From: an uncultured Ruminococcus sp.
GTDB lineage: Bacteria; Bacillota; Clostridia; Oscillospirales; Ruminococcaceae
Assembly: GCA_945877315.1 (NCBI GenBank)
Contig: CAMCRP010000002.1
Span: 46,160-110,159, forward strand
Direction: 5' to 3'
Length of the DNA stretch: 64,000 nucleotides
In this document: piece after piece, positions 51,232-60,399 of the stretch
How positions within the stretch are numbered: position 1 is the first letter of the stretch
Layout: each line of letters begins with the position of its first letter
Notes under the pieces: generated by a model
The model's input: only the letters and a program-made list of their open reading frames with translations
Told to the model about the DNA's origin: nothing
Databases searched by the model: none
Program-made: the position numbers and the translations under genes

Positions 51232-52302
51232 ATGAGTGACATGGGCGAAATTCTCATTGTTGATGATGTCCCCGAACAGATAACCTTTGCAGGCAGTATT
51301 CTTCTTGAAGCGGGCTACAAGGTTCGTGCGGTCACAAGCGGAAAGGCGGCGCTGTCCTATCTTGAAAATCATCAGCCCGACCTTATTATGCTTGATATAA
51401 AAATGGAGGATATGAACGGGCTTGACGTTTGCAGAACCATAAAGTCCGACGAAATGACGAAAAATATTCCCGTGATCTTTTTCTCCTCCGACAGCAGCTC
51501 GGAAACTATCCGCAAGGGCTTTGAAGCGGGCTGCTGCGACTATGTTGTCAAGCCCTTTATTCGGGAGGAATATCTTGCAAGGGTAAAAACGCATATGGAA
51601 ATTGCAAGAAAAACCATTGCCCTTGAAAATGCAAACAGTGAGCTGAAAATGTTCACCTCGGCGGTGTCACACGATCTGCGTTCGCCGCTTAGTGTTATGA
51701 AAATGCTTGTTGATACGCTTGAAGATGAGCTTCGGGACGGTAACAGCGACGATGCCGAAAAGATAATGGGAATGTTAAAAGAAAAATCCGTAAATACGCT
51801 TAAAATGACGGAGCATCTGCTGGAATTTTCAAGGGTCTGCAATGCCGTTCCTAAAATCGAAGCAATTGATCTGAACGCTCTGACAGATGATGTCTGCAAG
51901 GAGCTTCTTGCCCTTGAACCCGACCGAAAAATAACGCTGAACATATCGCCCTTGCCCGAGGTTTCGGGGGACAGTGTGCTTATTCGGCTGCTTTTCAGAA
52001 ATCTGTTATCAAATGCGCTGAAATTCTCAAAATCACGGGAAATTACAGAAATATCCGTATCTTCAACCGTCGATAAAAAGTATTACATCATTTCCGTTAA
52101 GGATAACGGCATAGGCTTTGATATGAAGCATTATGACAAGCTTTTTGAGGTTTTCAGACGGCTTCATTCCGATGAAATTGAGGGCAGCGGCGTGGGTCTT
52201 GCCCTTTGCGACAGGATAATCAGACGTCACGGCGGAAGGATAGAGGCTGTGGGTGTTCCCGACAAGGGTGTGGAATTTAAGGTATATTTCAGAAAATCAT
52301 AA
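51232..52302 (+). CDS. Receiver-histidine kinase protein
   Basis: A 356-residue soluble two-domain protein. Residues 1-122 are a receiver (ILIVDDVPEQ, phosphoacceptor in LIMLDIKMEDMNG, FFSSDSSSETI, YVVKPF). Then HisKA with the H-box AVSHDLRSPLSVMKM and an HATPase domain (NLLSNALKFSKS, DNGIGFDMKHYDKLFEVF, GSGVGLALCDRII). It lacks membrane segments, so it takes its input through the receiver, perhaps from the hybrid kinase upstream of urt. AGGAGG-like CGGAGGT precedes the ATG, just beyond the MITE. Confidence 0.92.
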   Translation: MSDMGEILIVDDVPEQITFAGSILLEAGYKVRAVTSGKAALSYLENHQPDLIMLDIKMEDMNGLDVCRTIKSDEMTKNIPVIFFSSDSSSETIRKGFEAGCCDYVVKPFIREEYLARVKTHMEIARKTIALENANSELKMFTSAVSHDLRSPLSVMKMLVDTLEDELRDGNSDDAEKIMGMLKEKSVNTLKMTEHLLEFSRVCNAVPKIEAIDLNALTDDVCKELLALEPDRKITLNISPLPEVSGDSVLIRLLFRNLLSNALKFSKSREITEISVSSTVDKKYYIISVKDNGIGFDMKHYDKLFEVFRRLHSDEIEGSGVGLALCDRIIRRHGGRIEAVGVPDKGVEFKVYFRKS

Positions 52303-52305
52303 AGC

Positions 52306-52338
52306 GGGTGTACCTCGGTTGGCGGGGTACACCTTTTT
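52306..52338 (+). terminator. Terminator of the receiver-kinase gene
   Basis: GGTGTACC (52307-52314) and GGTACACC (52326-52333) pair, followed by TTTTT. Confidence 0.85.
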
Positions 52339-52374
52339 GTTATTTTCGCAGAAATGCTGATGGCTCGGCGTAAT

Positions 52375-52416
52375 ACTAAACACCCATTAATCAGTATTTC
52401 CTTAGTATAATATACC
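52375..52416. repeat. Short repeat ACTAAACACCCATTAATCAG...
   Basis: The ACTAAACACC end is shared with 11652-11661. The inner part (AATCAGTATTTCCTTAGTA) matches the reverse complement of 13458-13475 and resembles 33242-33262 and 57570-57590. It is part of a dispersed intergenic repeat family. Confidence 0.5.
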
Positions 52417-52445
52417 CCTCATGACCCCGACGCTCCCAAAACAAA

Positions 52446-52469
52446 AGGAGCCGAGTAAAATCGGCTCCT
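52446..52469 (-). terminator. Terminator of the antiporter gene
   Basis: AGGAGCCGA and TCGGCTCCT form a nine-base-pair stem; on the minus strand TTTTGTTTTG follows. Confidence 0.8.
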
Positions 52470-52533
52470 GATAAATACAAATTCGGTTACTTAAAATAGC
52501 TTTCAATGAGAAAACCGTCGGGAAACCCGATAC

Positions 52534-53820
52534 TCAGCCTGCCGAGGCTGCAGTTTCAAGCTCCTTGGGGGCTTCTTCGTTATTGTCGGGATCGTTTCCG
52601 TCGTTCTTATCCTTTTTGAAGAGAACCTTCAGAAGAATGGGAGATACGATAGAGGAACAGATAATCAGCAGGATAACGGGTGCAAAATATTTCTGATCCA
52701 TAATGCCTACGGAAAGTCCCTTTGAAGCAACGATAAGCGCAACCTCTCCTCTGGTCATCATGCCTATGCCGACCTTTAAGCTGTCGCTCAGATTGTATTT
52801 TGCAAGCTTAGCAACGCCGCCGCAGCCGATAACCTTTGTAATAAGGGCAACGATAACAAACAGCACGGCAAATACCAGAAGATTGGAATCAAGACTGTCA
52901 AGCTGTGTTTTAAGACCGATATTAACAAAGAATATAGGTCCAAAGATCATATAGGAGCTTATGTCCATCTTTTCCGCAACATAGTCGCTGTCCTTCAAGC
53001 TGCAAAGAATGATACCTGCTGCATATGCGCCTGTAATATCTGCGATACCGAAAAGCTTTTCTGCGCAGAATGCCATAAGCATTGCAAATGCAAGTCCGAA
53101 AATAGGAAGACGTCTGTGGTGGGGATATTTTTTGTTGAGCACCTTAAATACTTTGTAAATAAGAATTCCCGCAAGAATCGTAAACACGAAGAAAAGCAGC
53201 ACGTTTACAATAACCTTTGCTACGTCGCCCATGTTTTTGTTGATAATATCTGCAATGCCGCCTGCGGAATCGGAACCGCCTGCAAGACTGATCACAAATG
53301 TGAGAACAACGATGCCGATAATATCGTCAATGATAGCTGCACTGAGGATAAGTGTTCCGACACGTGTCTTGACCTTGCCCATTTCCTTTAGCACCTGGAC
53401 TGTGATACCGACTGAGGTTGCGGTCATGATCGTGCCGATAAACAGCGATTCATAGAATTCGGGTGAACCGATAGCGGTAAGCCCTCCGAAATGATAGAAG
53501 GAATATAGAAAATATCCGCCCACAAGAGGAACAAACACGCCTACGCATGCAACAAGCAGTGCCAGCAGACCCGTTTTCATAAGGTCCTTTAGATTTGTTT
53601 CAAGACCTGCCGAGAACATTATCAGCATAACGCCGATCTCTGCCATTGCGCCGATAAAGTCCGACGTATGTACAAGTCCCAGAACCGTAGGACCGATAAT
53701 AAGACCTGCGATGATCTGACCTACCACCTGAGGTGCTTTCAGCTTTTTGGCAATAAGACCGAAGCACTCTGCGGCAAGAATTATGAGCGCAAGATCCATA
53801 AAGATTTCATATAGCTCCAT
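52534..53820 (-). CDS. Cation:proton antiporter (CPA2 / Kef-NapA type)
   Basis: A 428-residue membrane protein with about twelve segments. LIILAAECFGLIAKKLKAPQVVGQIIAGLIIGP opens the family, ATSVGITVQVLKEMGK and AAIIDDIIGIVVLTFV carry the discontinuous helix and the paired Asp (DD) of the ion site, and GMMTRGEVALIVASKG follows. It exchanges Na or K for protons across the membrane. The acidic C-terminal tail has no TrkA domain. No neighbouring gene is linked to it; it is followed upstream by 520 bases of non-coding DNA. Confidence 0.93.
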   Translation of the reverse strand: MELYEIFMDLALIILAAECFGLIAKKLKAPQVVGQIIAGLIIGPTVLGLVHTSDFIGAMAEIGVMLIMFSAGLETNLKDLMKTGLLALLVACVGVFVPLVGGYFLYSFYHFGGLTAIGSPEFYESLFIGTIMTATSVGITVQVLKEMGKVKTRVGTLILSAAIIDDIIGIVVLTFVISLAGGSDSAGGIADIINKNMGDVAKVIVNVLLFFVFTILAGILIYKVFKVLNKKYPHHRRLPIFGLAFAMLMAFCAEKLFGIADITGAYAAGIILCSLKDSDYVAEKMDISSYMIFGPIFFVNIGLKTQLDSLDSNLLVFAVLFVIVALITKVIGCGGVAKLAKYNLSDSLKVGIGMMTRGEVALIVASKGLSVGIMDQKYFAPVILLIICSSIVSPILLKVLFKKDKNDGNDPDNNEEAPKELETAASAG

Positions 53821-54135
53821 TTGATTTCAACCTTCTTTTCTTTAATTTTATCCAAATACATATTATAAAAGATAATTATTGAAATTCTATGAAATCCTAT
53901 AGATTTTTGTTAGTTTGGTGAAAATTCGTGACGCCATATAATAAATGCTGAATGTTGTTAAATTGTTTTGTGCATTTTATCAGATTTACAGAAGCTACAG
54001 ACCGCACATAGGAAAATATCAAAAATGTGTGCTCCCCTGCCGAATACGGGAGAGTGCCATTTGTACCATTCGTACAATTTGGTATAAAATTTAACAGAAA
54101 AATCAAAATAAGTCACAAAATGCAAATAAAAGCTC

Positions 54136-54164
54136 TTGATTTTTTCGGCAGAGTATGTTATACT
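54136..54164 (+). promoter_or_regulatory. Promoter of the ubiquitin-domain gene
   Basis: TTGATT (54136-54141) and TATACT (54159-54164), spacing 17. It implies a leader of about 170 bases. The remainder of the gap 53821-54341 is AT-rich with no gene or clear hairpin that I can see. Confidence 0.65.
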
Positions 54165-54341
54165 TGTTTTGAACATATTTAACAGAAATATCACACTATA
54201 TTAAGAAAGTAAGCTGATTAAACATGATATTTGGCAGGCAACTCTTCTATATTAAAGTATAACGTCTTTCAAACTCTTTTGATAAGGGCTTTAAAGGTGC
54301 TTTTTGATTTTGGAGAAAGGAATGCTGAGAGGAGAACGGCT

Positions 54342-57300
54342 ATGAAAAGAATAATCAAAAGTATAGTTGTAACGGTAATGTCTATAATGCTTATTGCGGC
54401 AATGGGCATAACCGTTTCGGCAATGAAGATATTTGTAAAGACACCTGAGAGCAAGACTATTACAATAGAGGTAGAGCCGACGGACAGTATAGAAGCTATT
54501 AAGGGTAAGATAGAAGAGAAGGAAGGAATTCCTACCGATAAGCAAAGGCTTATATTTGCCGGCAAACAGTTGGATGAGGGCAAGACTCTTTCGGATTACA
54601 ATATTCAAAAAGAAAGTACGCTTCATCTTGTACTGAAAAGTGCAGGAGATTTGTCGGTAACAGGCGGAACTGAAAATACGGATTACAAGTACGAAAACAA
54701 TGTGCTGACTATTCTGACGGAAACGCCGCTGATAATCTCCGGCACAACCACGCAAGACCGTATTGAAGTTAAGGACGCCATTTCCGCAAATATTACCCTT
54801 GCAGGGGTGAATATTGACGTTTCGGGAACAAGTGGTGCTTGTGCATTCAAAATTGCGGACGACAGCACGGGAGATGTTACAATTACCCTAGCGGACGGCT
54901 CTGAAAACACGCTGAAAAGCGGTGAACATTGTGCAGGCTTGCAGAAAAATGGCGGCATAAGCACAGGTATGCTAATTATAACAGGAACAGGCTCTCTTGA
55001 AGCAAAAGGCAGTGAGTGTGGCGCAGGTATAGGAGGAGGAGAAGAAAAAAGCACTTCAAATATCACCATAAGCGGAGGAAACATTACTGCAAATGGTGCA
55101 TATTTAGGTGCCGGAATAGGCGGAGGTTATTTAGGCAGCGGAACAAATATAACTATAAGCGGCGGTATAGTCAAGGCAACCGGAGGAGCCTCCAGTGCCG
55201 GTATAGGTGGCGGATGCAACGGTGAAGGCAAGAATATAACCATAAGCGGCGGAATTGTTACCACTTCAACTGAGTATTATGGTGCAGGTATAGGAGGTGG
55301 TAGTAATGCTGAAGGCAATACCATCATAATAACCGGCGGATCTGTAATTGCAACGCCGGGTATGGATGCAAACGCTATCGGCGGCGGTTCCGGCAAGAGT
55401 GCAGTAATCCCCACCAACGGTTCAGACAATGTTTATCTCCTTGAAATCACAAACACAGACGGCTCAGCTATCACAATCAACGGCAAAGATTATCCTTCAA
55501 AACACAACGGCGAATCAAAGATATACGCATATCTCCCCGCAAAGACAGCAGCAGATCCCAATGTGGTAACCGTAGGGACAACTGCGAAAAAGTATTGCTA
55601 TGATACAGCCAATGCCAAGTGGCTTGAGGTAGTCGGTATTCCTGACGAGGACGAAACTGCATTTACCTATGACGGAAGGGCACAGACCTACACCATTGCA
55701 GAAAGCGATTATTACACAGTTACGGGCAGCACGCAGACAAACGTAGGCACTTATACGGTAACCGTTTCTCTAAATGATAAAGTAAACACTGTATGGAACG
55801 ACGGAACTATCGCTGGCAAGGAGTATGCTTTTATTATCGGCAAGGCAACTCCCACAGTTACGGTAACGGAAAGTCCCTCCTCTGCTATTACGGGAAAGGC
55901 AACAACCGTAACGTTAACAGCAGAAGTGAAGAATCCGAACAACGATTCGCTTAATGATTGTCCCTCGGTCGAATTTTTCTATAAGATCGGTAACGGTGCA
56001 GAAACACCTATTACAGACAGTTCTTTTGTAATTCCTGCCGACACACCAAACGGAACGACCTTCACAATTAGTGCAAGAACACCCGAAACTGCTAATTATA
56101 GCGCAGGAACAGGCACGACAACAATACTTGTGTCCAATTGCACACACCCCAATTTACCTGCTGAATGGGAAAATGACGAAACATATCATTGGCACAAATG
56201 CCCCGACTGCGGTGCAGAGGTTGACAAGGCAGAGCATTCTTCCAATGCCGCCGCAACCGAAACAACAGCCGAGGTCTGCAAGGACTGCGGATATGTAATG
56301 ACTTCCGCTCTCGGACATATCCATATAAATCATCTCACTCCCGTTGCGGAAGTCCCCGAAACCTGTACAACAGACGGCGTGAAGGCGCATTATAAGTGCG
56401 ACTGCGGTAAGCTCTTCGCAGACGATCGGGCAGCAACAGAGGTTACCCTTGCAGGTCTGAAAATACCCGCACATCACGCCTACGGCATAGAATGGGTAAG
56501 CGATAATGACGAGAATCATTACCACATTTGCTCCGTATGCGGCGATAAGACAGACGTTACCGCACACAGCTTCGACGAAGGCGTTATCACCTCCGAATCC
56601 ACCGAGAAAACCGAAGGTGTTCTGACCTACACATGCAAGGTCTGCGGCTACGAAAAGACGGAGTCTATCCCCGTTTTGACCAAGGAAGAAGCGGTAGTTT
56701 CCTTTGTTGACAGGCTTTACAAAAATATTCTGGGACGCATTCCCGACGAGAACAAGGCATCTCACATTGACAATCTGGAAAACGGAGTATCCGCCACAGA
56801 GGTTGCATATGATTTCGTGTTCAGCCCCGAATTTATCGAGCTGGACGTTACCAATGAGGAACGTGTAACAATTATGTATAACACCTTCCTTAACAGAGAT
56901 CCCGACCCCGAAGGTCTGGCAACTTGGACAAGGGTGCTTGACGAAGGCGATTCTATCGGACATATCTTCATCGGCTTCACACAGTCAAACGAGTTCGGTG
57001 AAATATGCGACGAGTACGGCATTGAACAGGGAACAATGGACTATGCCGATCTTCCCGACGAAAACAAGGAGCTTATAGCCTTCATTGCCCGTCTTTACAC
57101 AAAGGCGTTGGGCAGAGGCTATGACATTGACGGTCTGAACAGCCATAAGAACGGCTACATCAATGACCGTGACCTTTACAAGCTGGCATTTGACTTCATT
57201 TTCTCCCCCGAATATCTGGAGAAAAATCTCTCCGACGAGGACTTTGTTGAGAATATGTACGAGGTATTCTTCGACCGTTCCTCCGACCCCGCAGGCAAGG

Positions 57301-57410
57301 CGGACTGGCTGGACCGCATGGCAAATCAGGGCTACACCCGTGAGGACGTTCTGGCGGGATTTGTTGGTTCGCAGGAGTGTGCGGATATGGTGGCTGGGTT
57401 TGGTATCTGA
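54342..57410 (+). CDS. Secreted multidomain protein with N-terminal ubiquitin domain and DUF4214-like repeats
   Basis: A 1022-residue exported protein. Residues 1-27 are a signal peptide ending VSA; cleavage there exposes a domain (28-103) that starts MKIFVKT and ends [10 protein letters not shown], near-identical to eukaryotic ubiquitin. It keeps [27 protein letters not shown] and all seven lysines, but has GD where ubiquitin ends GG and Pro for Leu8. Residues 104-390 contain GAGIGGG units with TISGG strands, probably a beta-solenoid. MBG/Ig-like domains (about 430-600), a Cys-rich part with CPDCG, CKDCG, CSVCG and CKVCG (600-765), and two DUF4214-like blocks (770-1020) follow. ATG 54342 follows GGAGAA. 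Function unknown. Confidence 0.9.
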   Translation: MKRIIKSIVVTVMSIMLIAAMGITVSAMKIFVKTPESKTITIEVEPTDSIEAIKGKIEEKEGIPTDKQRLIFAGKQLDEGKTLSDYNIQKESTLHLVLKSAGDLSVTGGTENTDYKYENNVLTILTETPLIISGTTTQDRIEVKDAISANITLAGVNIDVSGTSGACAFKIADDSTGDVTITLADGSENTLKSGEHCAGLQKNGGISTGMLIITGTGSLEAKGSECGAGIGGGEEKSTSNITISGGNITANGAYLGAGIGGGYLGSGTNITISGGIVKATGGASSAGIGGGCNGEGKNITISGGIVTTSTEYYGAGIGGGSNAEGNTIIITGGSVIATPGMDANAIGGGSGKSAVIPTNGSDNVYLLEITNTDGSAITINGKDYPSKHNGESKIYAYLPAKTAADPNVVTVGTTAKKYCYDTANAKWLEVVGIPDEDETAFTYDGRAQTYTIAESDYYTVTGSTQTNVGTYTVTVSLNDKVNTVWNDGTIAGKEYAFIIGKATPTVTVTESPSSAITGKATTVTLTAEVKNPNNDSLNDCPSVEFFYKIGNGAETPITDSSFVIPADTPNGTTFTISARTPETANYSAGTGTTTILVSNCTHPNLPAEWENDETYHWHKCPDCGAEVDKAEHSSNAAATETTAEVCKDCGYVMTSALGHIHINHLTPVAEVPETCTTDGVKAHYKCDCGKLFADDRAATEVTLAGLKIPAHHAYGIEWVSDNDENHYHICSVCGDKTDVTAHSFDEGVITSESTEKTEGVLTYTCKVCGYEKTESIPVLTKEEAVVSFVDRLYKNILGRIPDENKASHIDNLENGVSATEVAYDFVFSPEFIELDVTNEERVTIMYNTFLNRDPDPEGLATWTRVLDEGDSIGHIFIGFTQSNEFGEICDEYGIEQGTMDYADLPDENKELIAFIARLYTKALGRGYDIDGLNSHKNGYINDRDLYKLAFDFIFSPEYLEKNLSDEDFVENMYEVFFDRSSDPAGKADWLDRMANQGYTREDVLAGFVGSQECADMVAGFGI

Positions 57411-57446
57411 TAATTTGTGACATAACCGAAAATAGATTTATATGAA

Positions 57447-57485
57447 CAGGGCTGATTCGGCTTATGCTGAGTCAGCCCTGTTTTT
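57447..57485 (+). terminator. Terminator of the ubiquitin-domain gene
   Basis: CAGGGCTGA (57447-57455) and TCAGCCCTG (57472-57480) pair, followed by TTTTT. Confidence 0.88.
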
Positions 57486-57522
57486 GCCTATCTTGAATAC
57501 CGAGATTTTTTACGAGCAAGTT

Positions 57523-57593
57523 ATACTAATCTTCAACCTAAATATAGACAAATTCCCCAAAATATGATATACTAAGGAACCACTGATTAAATC
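57523..57593. repeat. Partial ends of two dispersed repeat families
   Basis: ATACTAATCTTC...AAATATAGACAAA (57523-57553) resembles the termini of the element at 51112-51213. ATACTAAGGAACCACTGATT (57569-57588) resembles the inner part of the 52375 and 13458 repeats. Nothing between them is coding. Confidence 0.45.
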
Positions 57594-57661
57594 AATAATT
57601 TCATTTTTCTTGCTGCCTTATTGATGTATCTATAGCAGTACTTAAAAATATCCTAACACAC

Positions 57662-57754
57662 TTGTAGGGGACGCATCCCTTCCCGCAGTTACCAAAAGAA
57701 CTATTGAAATCTGCGGGCGGGGAAACCAAAGCATTTATGCTTTTGCCCCTACAA
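57662..57754. mobile_element. Palindromic intergenic element with TTGTAGGGG ends
   Basis: TTGTAGGGG (57662-57670) and CCCCTACAA (57746-57754) are exact inverted ends, with inner CCCGCAG/CTGCGGG pairing. The 93 bases can fold into one long stem. Elements with such ends are widespread in bacterial genomes as REP/MITE-like repeats. It lies 22 bases past the stop of the PurA-like gene. Confidence 0.65.
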
Positions 57755-57775
57755 TAACGTTATTTTTGTGGATTG

Positions 57776-58951
57776 CTATAATTTCTCACCATACTCATCA
57801 TAAGAACAGTACAGCTTGTTGACCCCAATGCTTTCGGGCAAAACATCTCCGTCAGGAGTAACAAATTTCCCGTTCGTTTCATTAAGGTGAGTGACCGCAA
57901 GTGACATTTTTGCATTTAGCACCGACTCAAATTTTGCAAAATCGGCAGATATCCTGTCACGGAGTTTTTTCACATCAAGTCTGCCGTATCTCAGCGTCCC
58001 CTGATAGCCGTTGGGGACATTAGTCATATCAAACATATTCGGATCAATCTCATTCTTTGAACATTCCCCCTCAAAGGGACCCGCACCGTGACGGGTAAGA
58101 TACGTCCTTGTCACATAGCAAACCTCAACATCATTTTCCCCCGAAAGCATACCTATCATTCTGACGGGATTTTCCGCTCCCGTATAGCTTGGTGTGGTAT
58201 GCTTTTCATTTTCCCCGAAGTCCTGACTGAGAAGCAGTCCCTGCCCTCCCTCAAACACAATATAAGGATAATTTTCAAGGATCTCTGCGTCTGCAATTAC
58301 GGTATTTTCATAAAAATATTCGCAGTCGGAAATGAAATTTTCTATTAACTTATCATTGTAAACAGTTTCCTTCCATTCATCTGAAAGCGTGGAAATCCCC
58401 AGCTTTTGCAATCTCCTTGGCAGATAATTATCACGGATATTTTTGAGATATTCAGCCCTTTTCGATTTGCTCACAGACATAAATTCGGGAAAGGAAACGG
58501 TTTTTTCGCTGTCATATCTCACCATAGTTTCCCAAATGCCAAAGCCGCAGCTGCCGTGACGGTTTTCCCCTCTGCTGTCCTCTGCTATCTGATTTATCAT
58601 CATATCAAAGGGCGTTGACCATCTGCATTTTGGAGAACAGTAAATTTTCGTATCGGGAAAAAGCTCGGAATGTTCCCCCGCAAAAACCATAGGATTGATA
58701 ATAAAAGTGTCAGCAAAATATGTATCGGAAAAAGAAAATGTCCCCGAAGAAAGATGATGAAATACATGACGGACACCGTCCCTTGATGAAACGGTATGCC
58801 CCCTCTGTGCCCCGCCGTTATGCAGCACCGTCAGACAGCTTTTGCCCGCTCTGTAGGCTTGACGGCAAAAATAATCCGTCATAAGCCCCTTGCCCTCATC
58901 GCCGTAGGACGCACCGATAACGACCTTGATTTCATGTCCGCTGTATTTCAT
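57776..58951 (-). CDS. Divergent adenylosuccinate synthetase-like protein
   Basis: A 391-residue relative of PurA, which joins IMP and aspartate using GTP. IGASYGDEGKG carries the P-loop Asp, HNGGAQRGHTV the catalytic His, FEGGQGLLLSQDFG and VTRTYLTRHGAGPFEGE the substrate loops. It is shorter than housekeeping PurA (about 425) and its nucleotide-base motif reads VTHLNETN instead of TKxD, so nucleotide or substrate preference may differ. It ends a four-gene operon with VWA and NUDIX proteins rather than purine genes. ATG 58951 follows AAAGGAGTG; codons upstream are not conserved-looking. Probably not the housekeeping enzyme. Confidence 0.82.
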   Translation of the reverse strand: MKYSGHEIKVVIGASYGDEGKGLMTDYFCRQAYRAGKSCLTVLHNGGAQRGHTVSSRDGVRHVFHHLSSGTFSFSDTYFADTFIINPMVFAGEHSELFPDTKIYCSPKCRWSTPFDMMINQIAEDSRGENRHGSCGFGIWETMVRYDSEKTVSFPEFMSVSKSKRAEYLKNIRDNYLPRRLQKLGISTLSDEWKETVYNDKLIENFISDCEYFYENTVIADAEILENYPYIVFEGGQGLLLSQDFGENEKHTTPSYTGAENPVRMIGMLSGENDVEVCYVTRTYLTRHGAGPFEGECSKNEIDPNMFDMTNVPNGYQGTLRYGRLDVKKLRDRISADFAKFESVLNAKMSLAVTHLNETNGKFVTPDGDVLPESIGVNKLYCSYDEYGEKL

Positions 58952-58964
58952 CACTTTCACTCCT

Positions 58965-59837
58965 TTACCAAGAAATAAGCTTTCTAAGCCCCTTTTTCTC
59001 CTCAGCCGCCGCTTCGCCCCCCGCAAAGGCTGTTACGATATTAATAATTGTGGGAGTAATGTTATTCAGATTGACCTTTCTGAGATGTTCATTATCAAGG
59101 TATTCCCCGAAGCTTTTCATAATCTTTTCCACGAATCTTGCACCGTTCGATCTGGGGTCAATGACAGCAAGGTGATAAACCTCAAACTTTTCGGTCACTT
59201 CCTTGTAAAGCTCCCTTGTTTCAATGTCCTTTTCATTGCTCACACCCAAGGACGCTTCAAGAGGAGCTTTCGGCAGATAGGGATTGAGCGGTTCATCTCC
59301 CATTGTTATGATAAGACCCTTTTTCCCACGGCTGTGGCAGTCAAGACGAGTGTTGTTAAGGGCGAAATACCACGCCGCCGTATAGGATTCAAAGCCGTTT
59401 CCACCGCCCCCGCCTTCAAAATAAAGTTGGTCAAGCTGCTCCGCAATGCGTATATCCGATTCAAACTGAGAAGCCTGTATGGGTGCTCTGTCGTAAGCAA
59501 GGTCGCCTATGCCCATTATCATAAACTCCACGTCCTTGGTTTGGTCGTAAAGCTTTGTCATTACCGTGTTGAGCCGTTTTGCAACCTCAACAGCGGCACT
59601 TCCCATGCTTCCCGTAACGTCAAGGGCAAGGATAACAGGCACCGTTTCGGGGTGCTCTTCGCTGTCGCAGCATTCTCTCATTACCCCATAAGGGTTCAGC
59701 ACATCTGCCAAATGTCTTGACCTAAACATATCCTGTGCAGAAAATACTCCCAAAATATCTCCGCTTGCCGAAACCCGTCTGCCTGCACGTCTGCTGTAAT
59801 CGTCAAATGAAGCTCTGTTCCATGTTCCGCTGCCCAT
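58965..59837 (-). CDS. von Willebrand factor A domain protein
   Basis: A 290-residue cytoplasmic protein. An N-terminal basic stretch (WNRASFDDYSRRAGRRVS) leads to a VWA domain with the metal site DVTGSMG (DxTxS), a Thr-containing loop near GIGDLAYDRAP, an acidic QLYFEGGGGGNGFESYTAAWYF loop and IITMGDEPLNP. A helical tail follows. Such proteins act as metal-dependent interaction platforms, often with AAA ATPases, but none is nearby. It overlaps the previous gene by one base and ends 13 bases before the PurA-like start, so stoichiometric co-expression is expected. Confidence 0.85.
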   Translation of the reverse strand: MGSGTWNRASFDDYSRRAGRRVSASGDILGVFSAQDMFRSRHLADVLNPYGVMRECCDSEEHPETVPVILALDVTGSMGSAAVEVAKRLNTVMTKLYDQTKDVEFMIMGIGDLAYDRAPIQASQFESDIRIAEQLDQLYFEGGGGGNGFESYTAAWYFALNNTRLDCHSRGKKGLIITMGDEPLNPYLPKAPLEASLGVSNEKDIETRELYKEVTEKFEVYHLAVIDPRSNGARFVEKIMKSFGEYLDNEHLRKVNLNNITPTIINIVTAFAGGEAAAEEKKGLRKLISW

Positions 59838-60397
59838 TATTCATCTTCTCCTTCCGTACCATCAAAATCAAACATTCCGTCAAACATCTCGTTCATTCCC
59901 CCGCCTGCCATTGCCATTACAAGCATGGGGTTCATAGTCTGAGAACCGCCCTTGCTCTTCATCATTTCGGAAAGCATCATATACTTCATTATTTTGCTCA
60001 TGCCGTTTTTTCCCTTTGATTTGCTGTTTCCGAAAACCGAAACTATTTTGCCGAAGAAATATACATCTCCGAAAAAAATCTGCCTTTCGGGAATGATATT
60101 TTCAATGGTGGAATCCTCATAGTTAATGACCGTTATAATGTCATTTTCCTTTTTCAGGACACATTTCGGATTGCCGCCAACAAGGATAATATCCCCAACA
60201 GCAGCCTTTTTTGTGGGGATAACAAAGAAGAAATCCTCGCCTATGTCAAACACAAAGCTATTACAGTTTGTGAGCCTTCCCGATTTCACATTGTAGGATT
60301 TATATCCCGAAGTGGTTTTCACCGCAATTTCTCCGTTCATGGAAAGTCTGCACATTCCCGGTGCTATCTTTCCAAACATTCCGCCGAACATTTCCAA
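59837..60397 (-). CDS. Uncharacterised beta-rich protein with Met-rich C-terminus
   Basis: A 186-residue protein without signal or membrane helix. Residues 10-115 alternate short strands (GEIAVKTTSGYKSYNV, NSFVFDIGEDFFFVIPT, GDIILVGGNPKCVLKKEND, IITVINYEDSTIENIIPE). Residues 130-186 are rich in Met, Lys and Gly and end acidic (MLVMAMAGGGMNEMFDGMFDF). I do not recognise a family. It is translationally coupled to the VWA gene and two bases from the NUDIX gene, so it is an integral part of this operon. Confidence 0.75.
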   Translation of the reverse strand: MEMFGGMFGKIAPGMCRLSMNGEIAVKTTSGYKSYNVKSGRLTNCNSFVFDIGEDFFFVIPTKKAAVGDIILVGGNPKCVLKKENDIITVINYEDSTIENIIPERQIFFGDVYFFGKIVSVFGNSKSKGKNGMSKIMKYMMLSEMMKSKGGSQTMNPMLVMAMAGGGMNEMFDGMFDFDGTEGEDE

Positions 60398-60399
60398 AA

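Noticed and set aside
55015..55410. Tandem DNA repeats resembling a satellite or CRISPR-like array
   Set aside because: The periodicity is in the coding frame and encodes GAGIGGG/TISGG protein repeats of uneven length; there are no spacers or exact direct repeats.
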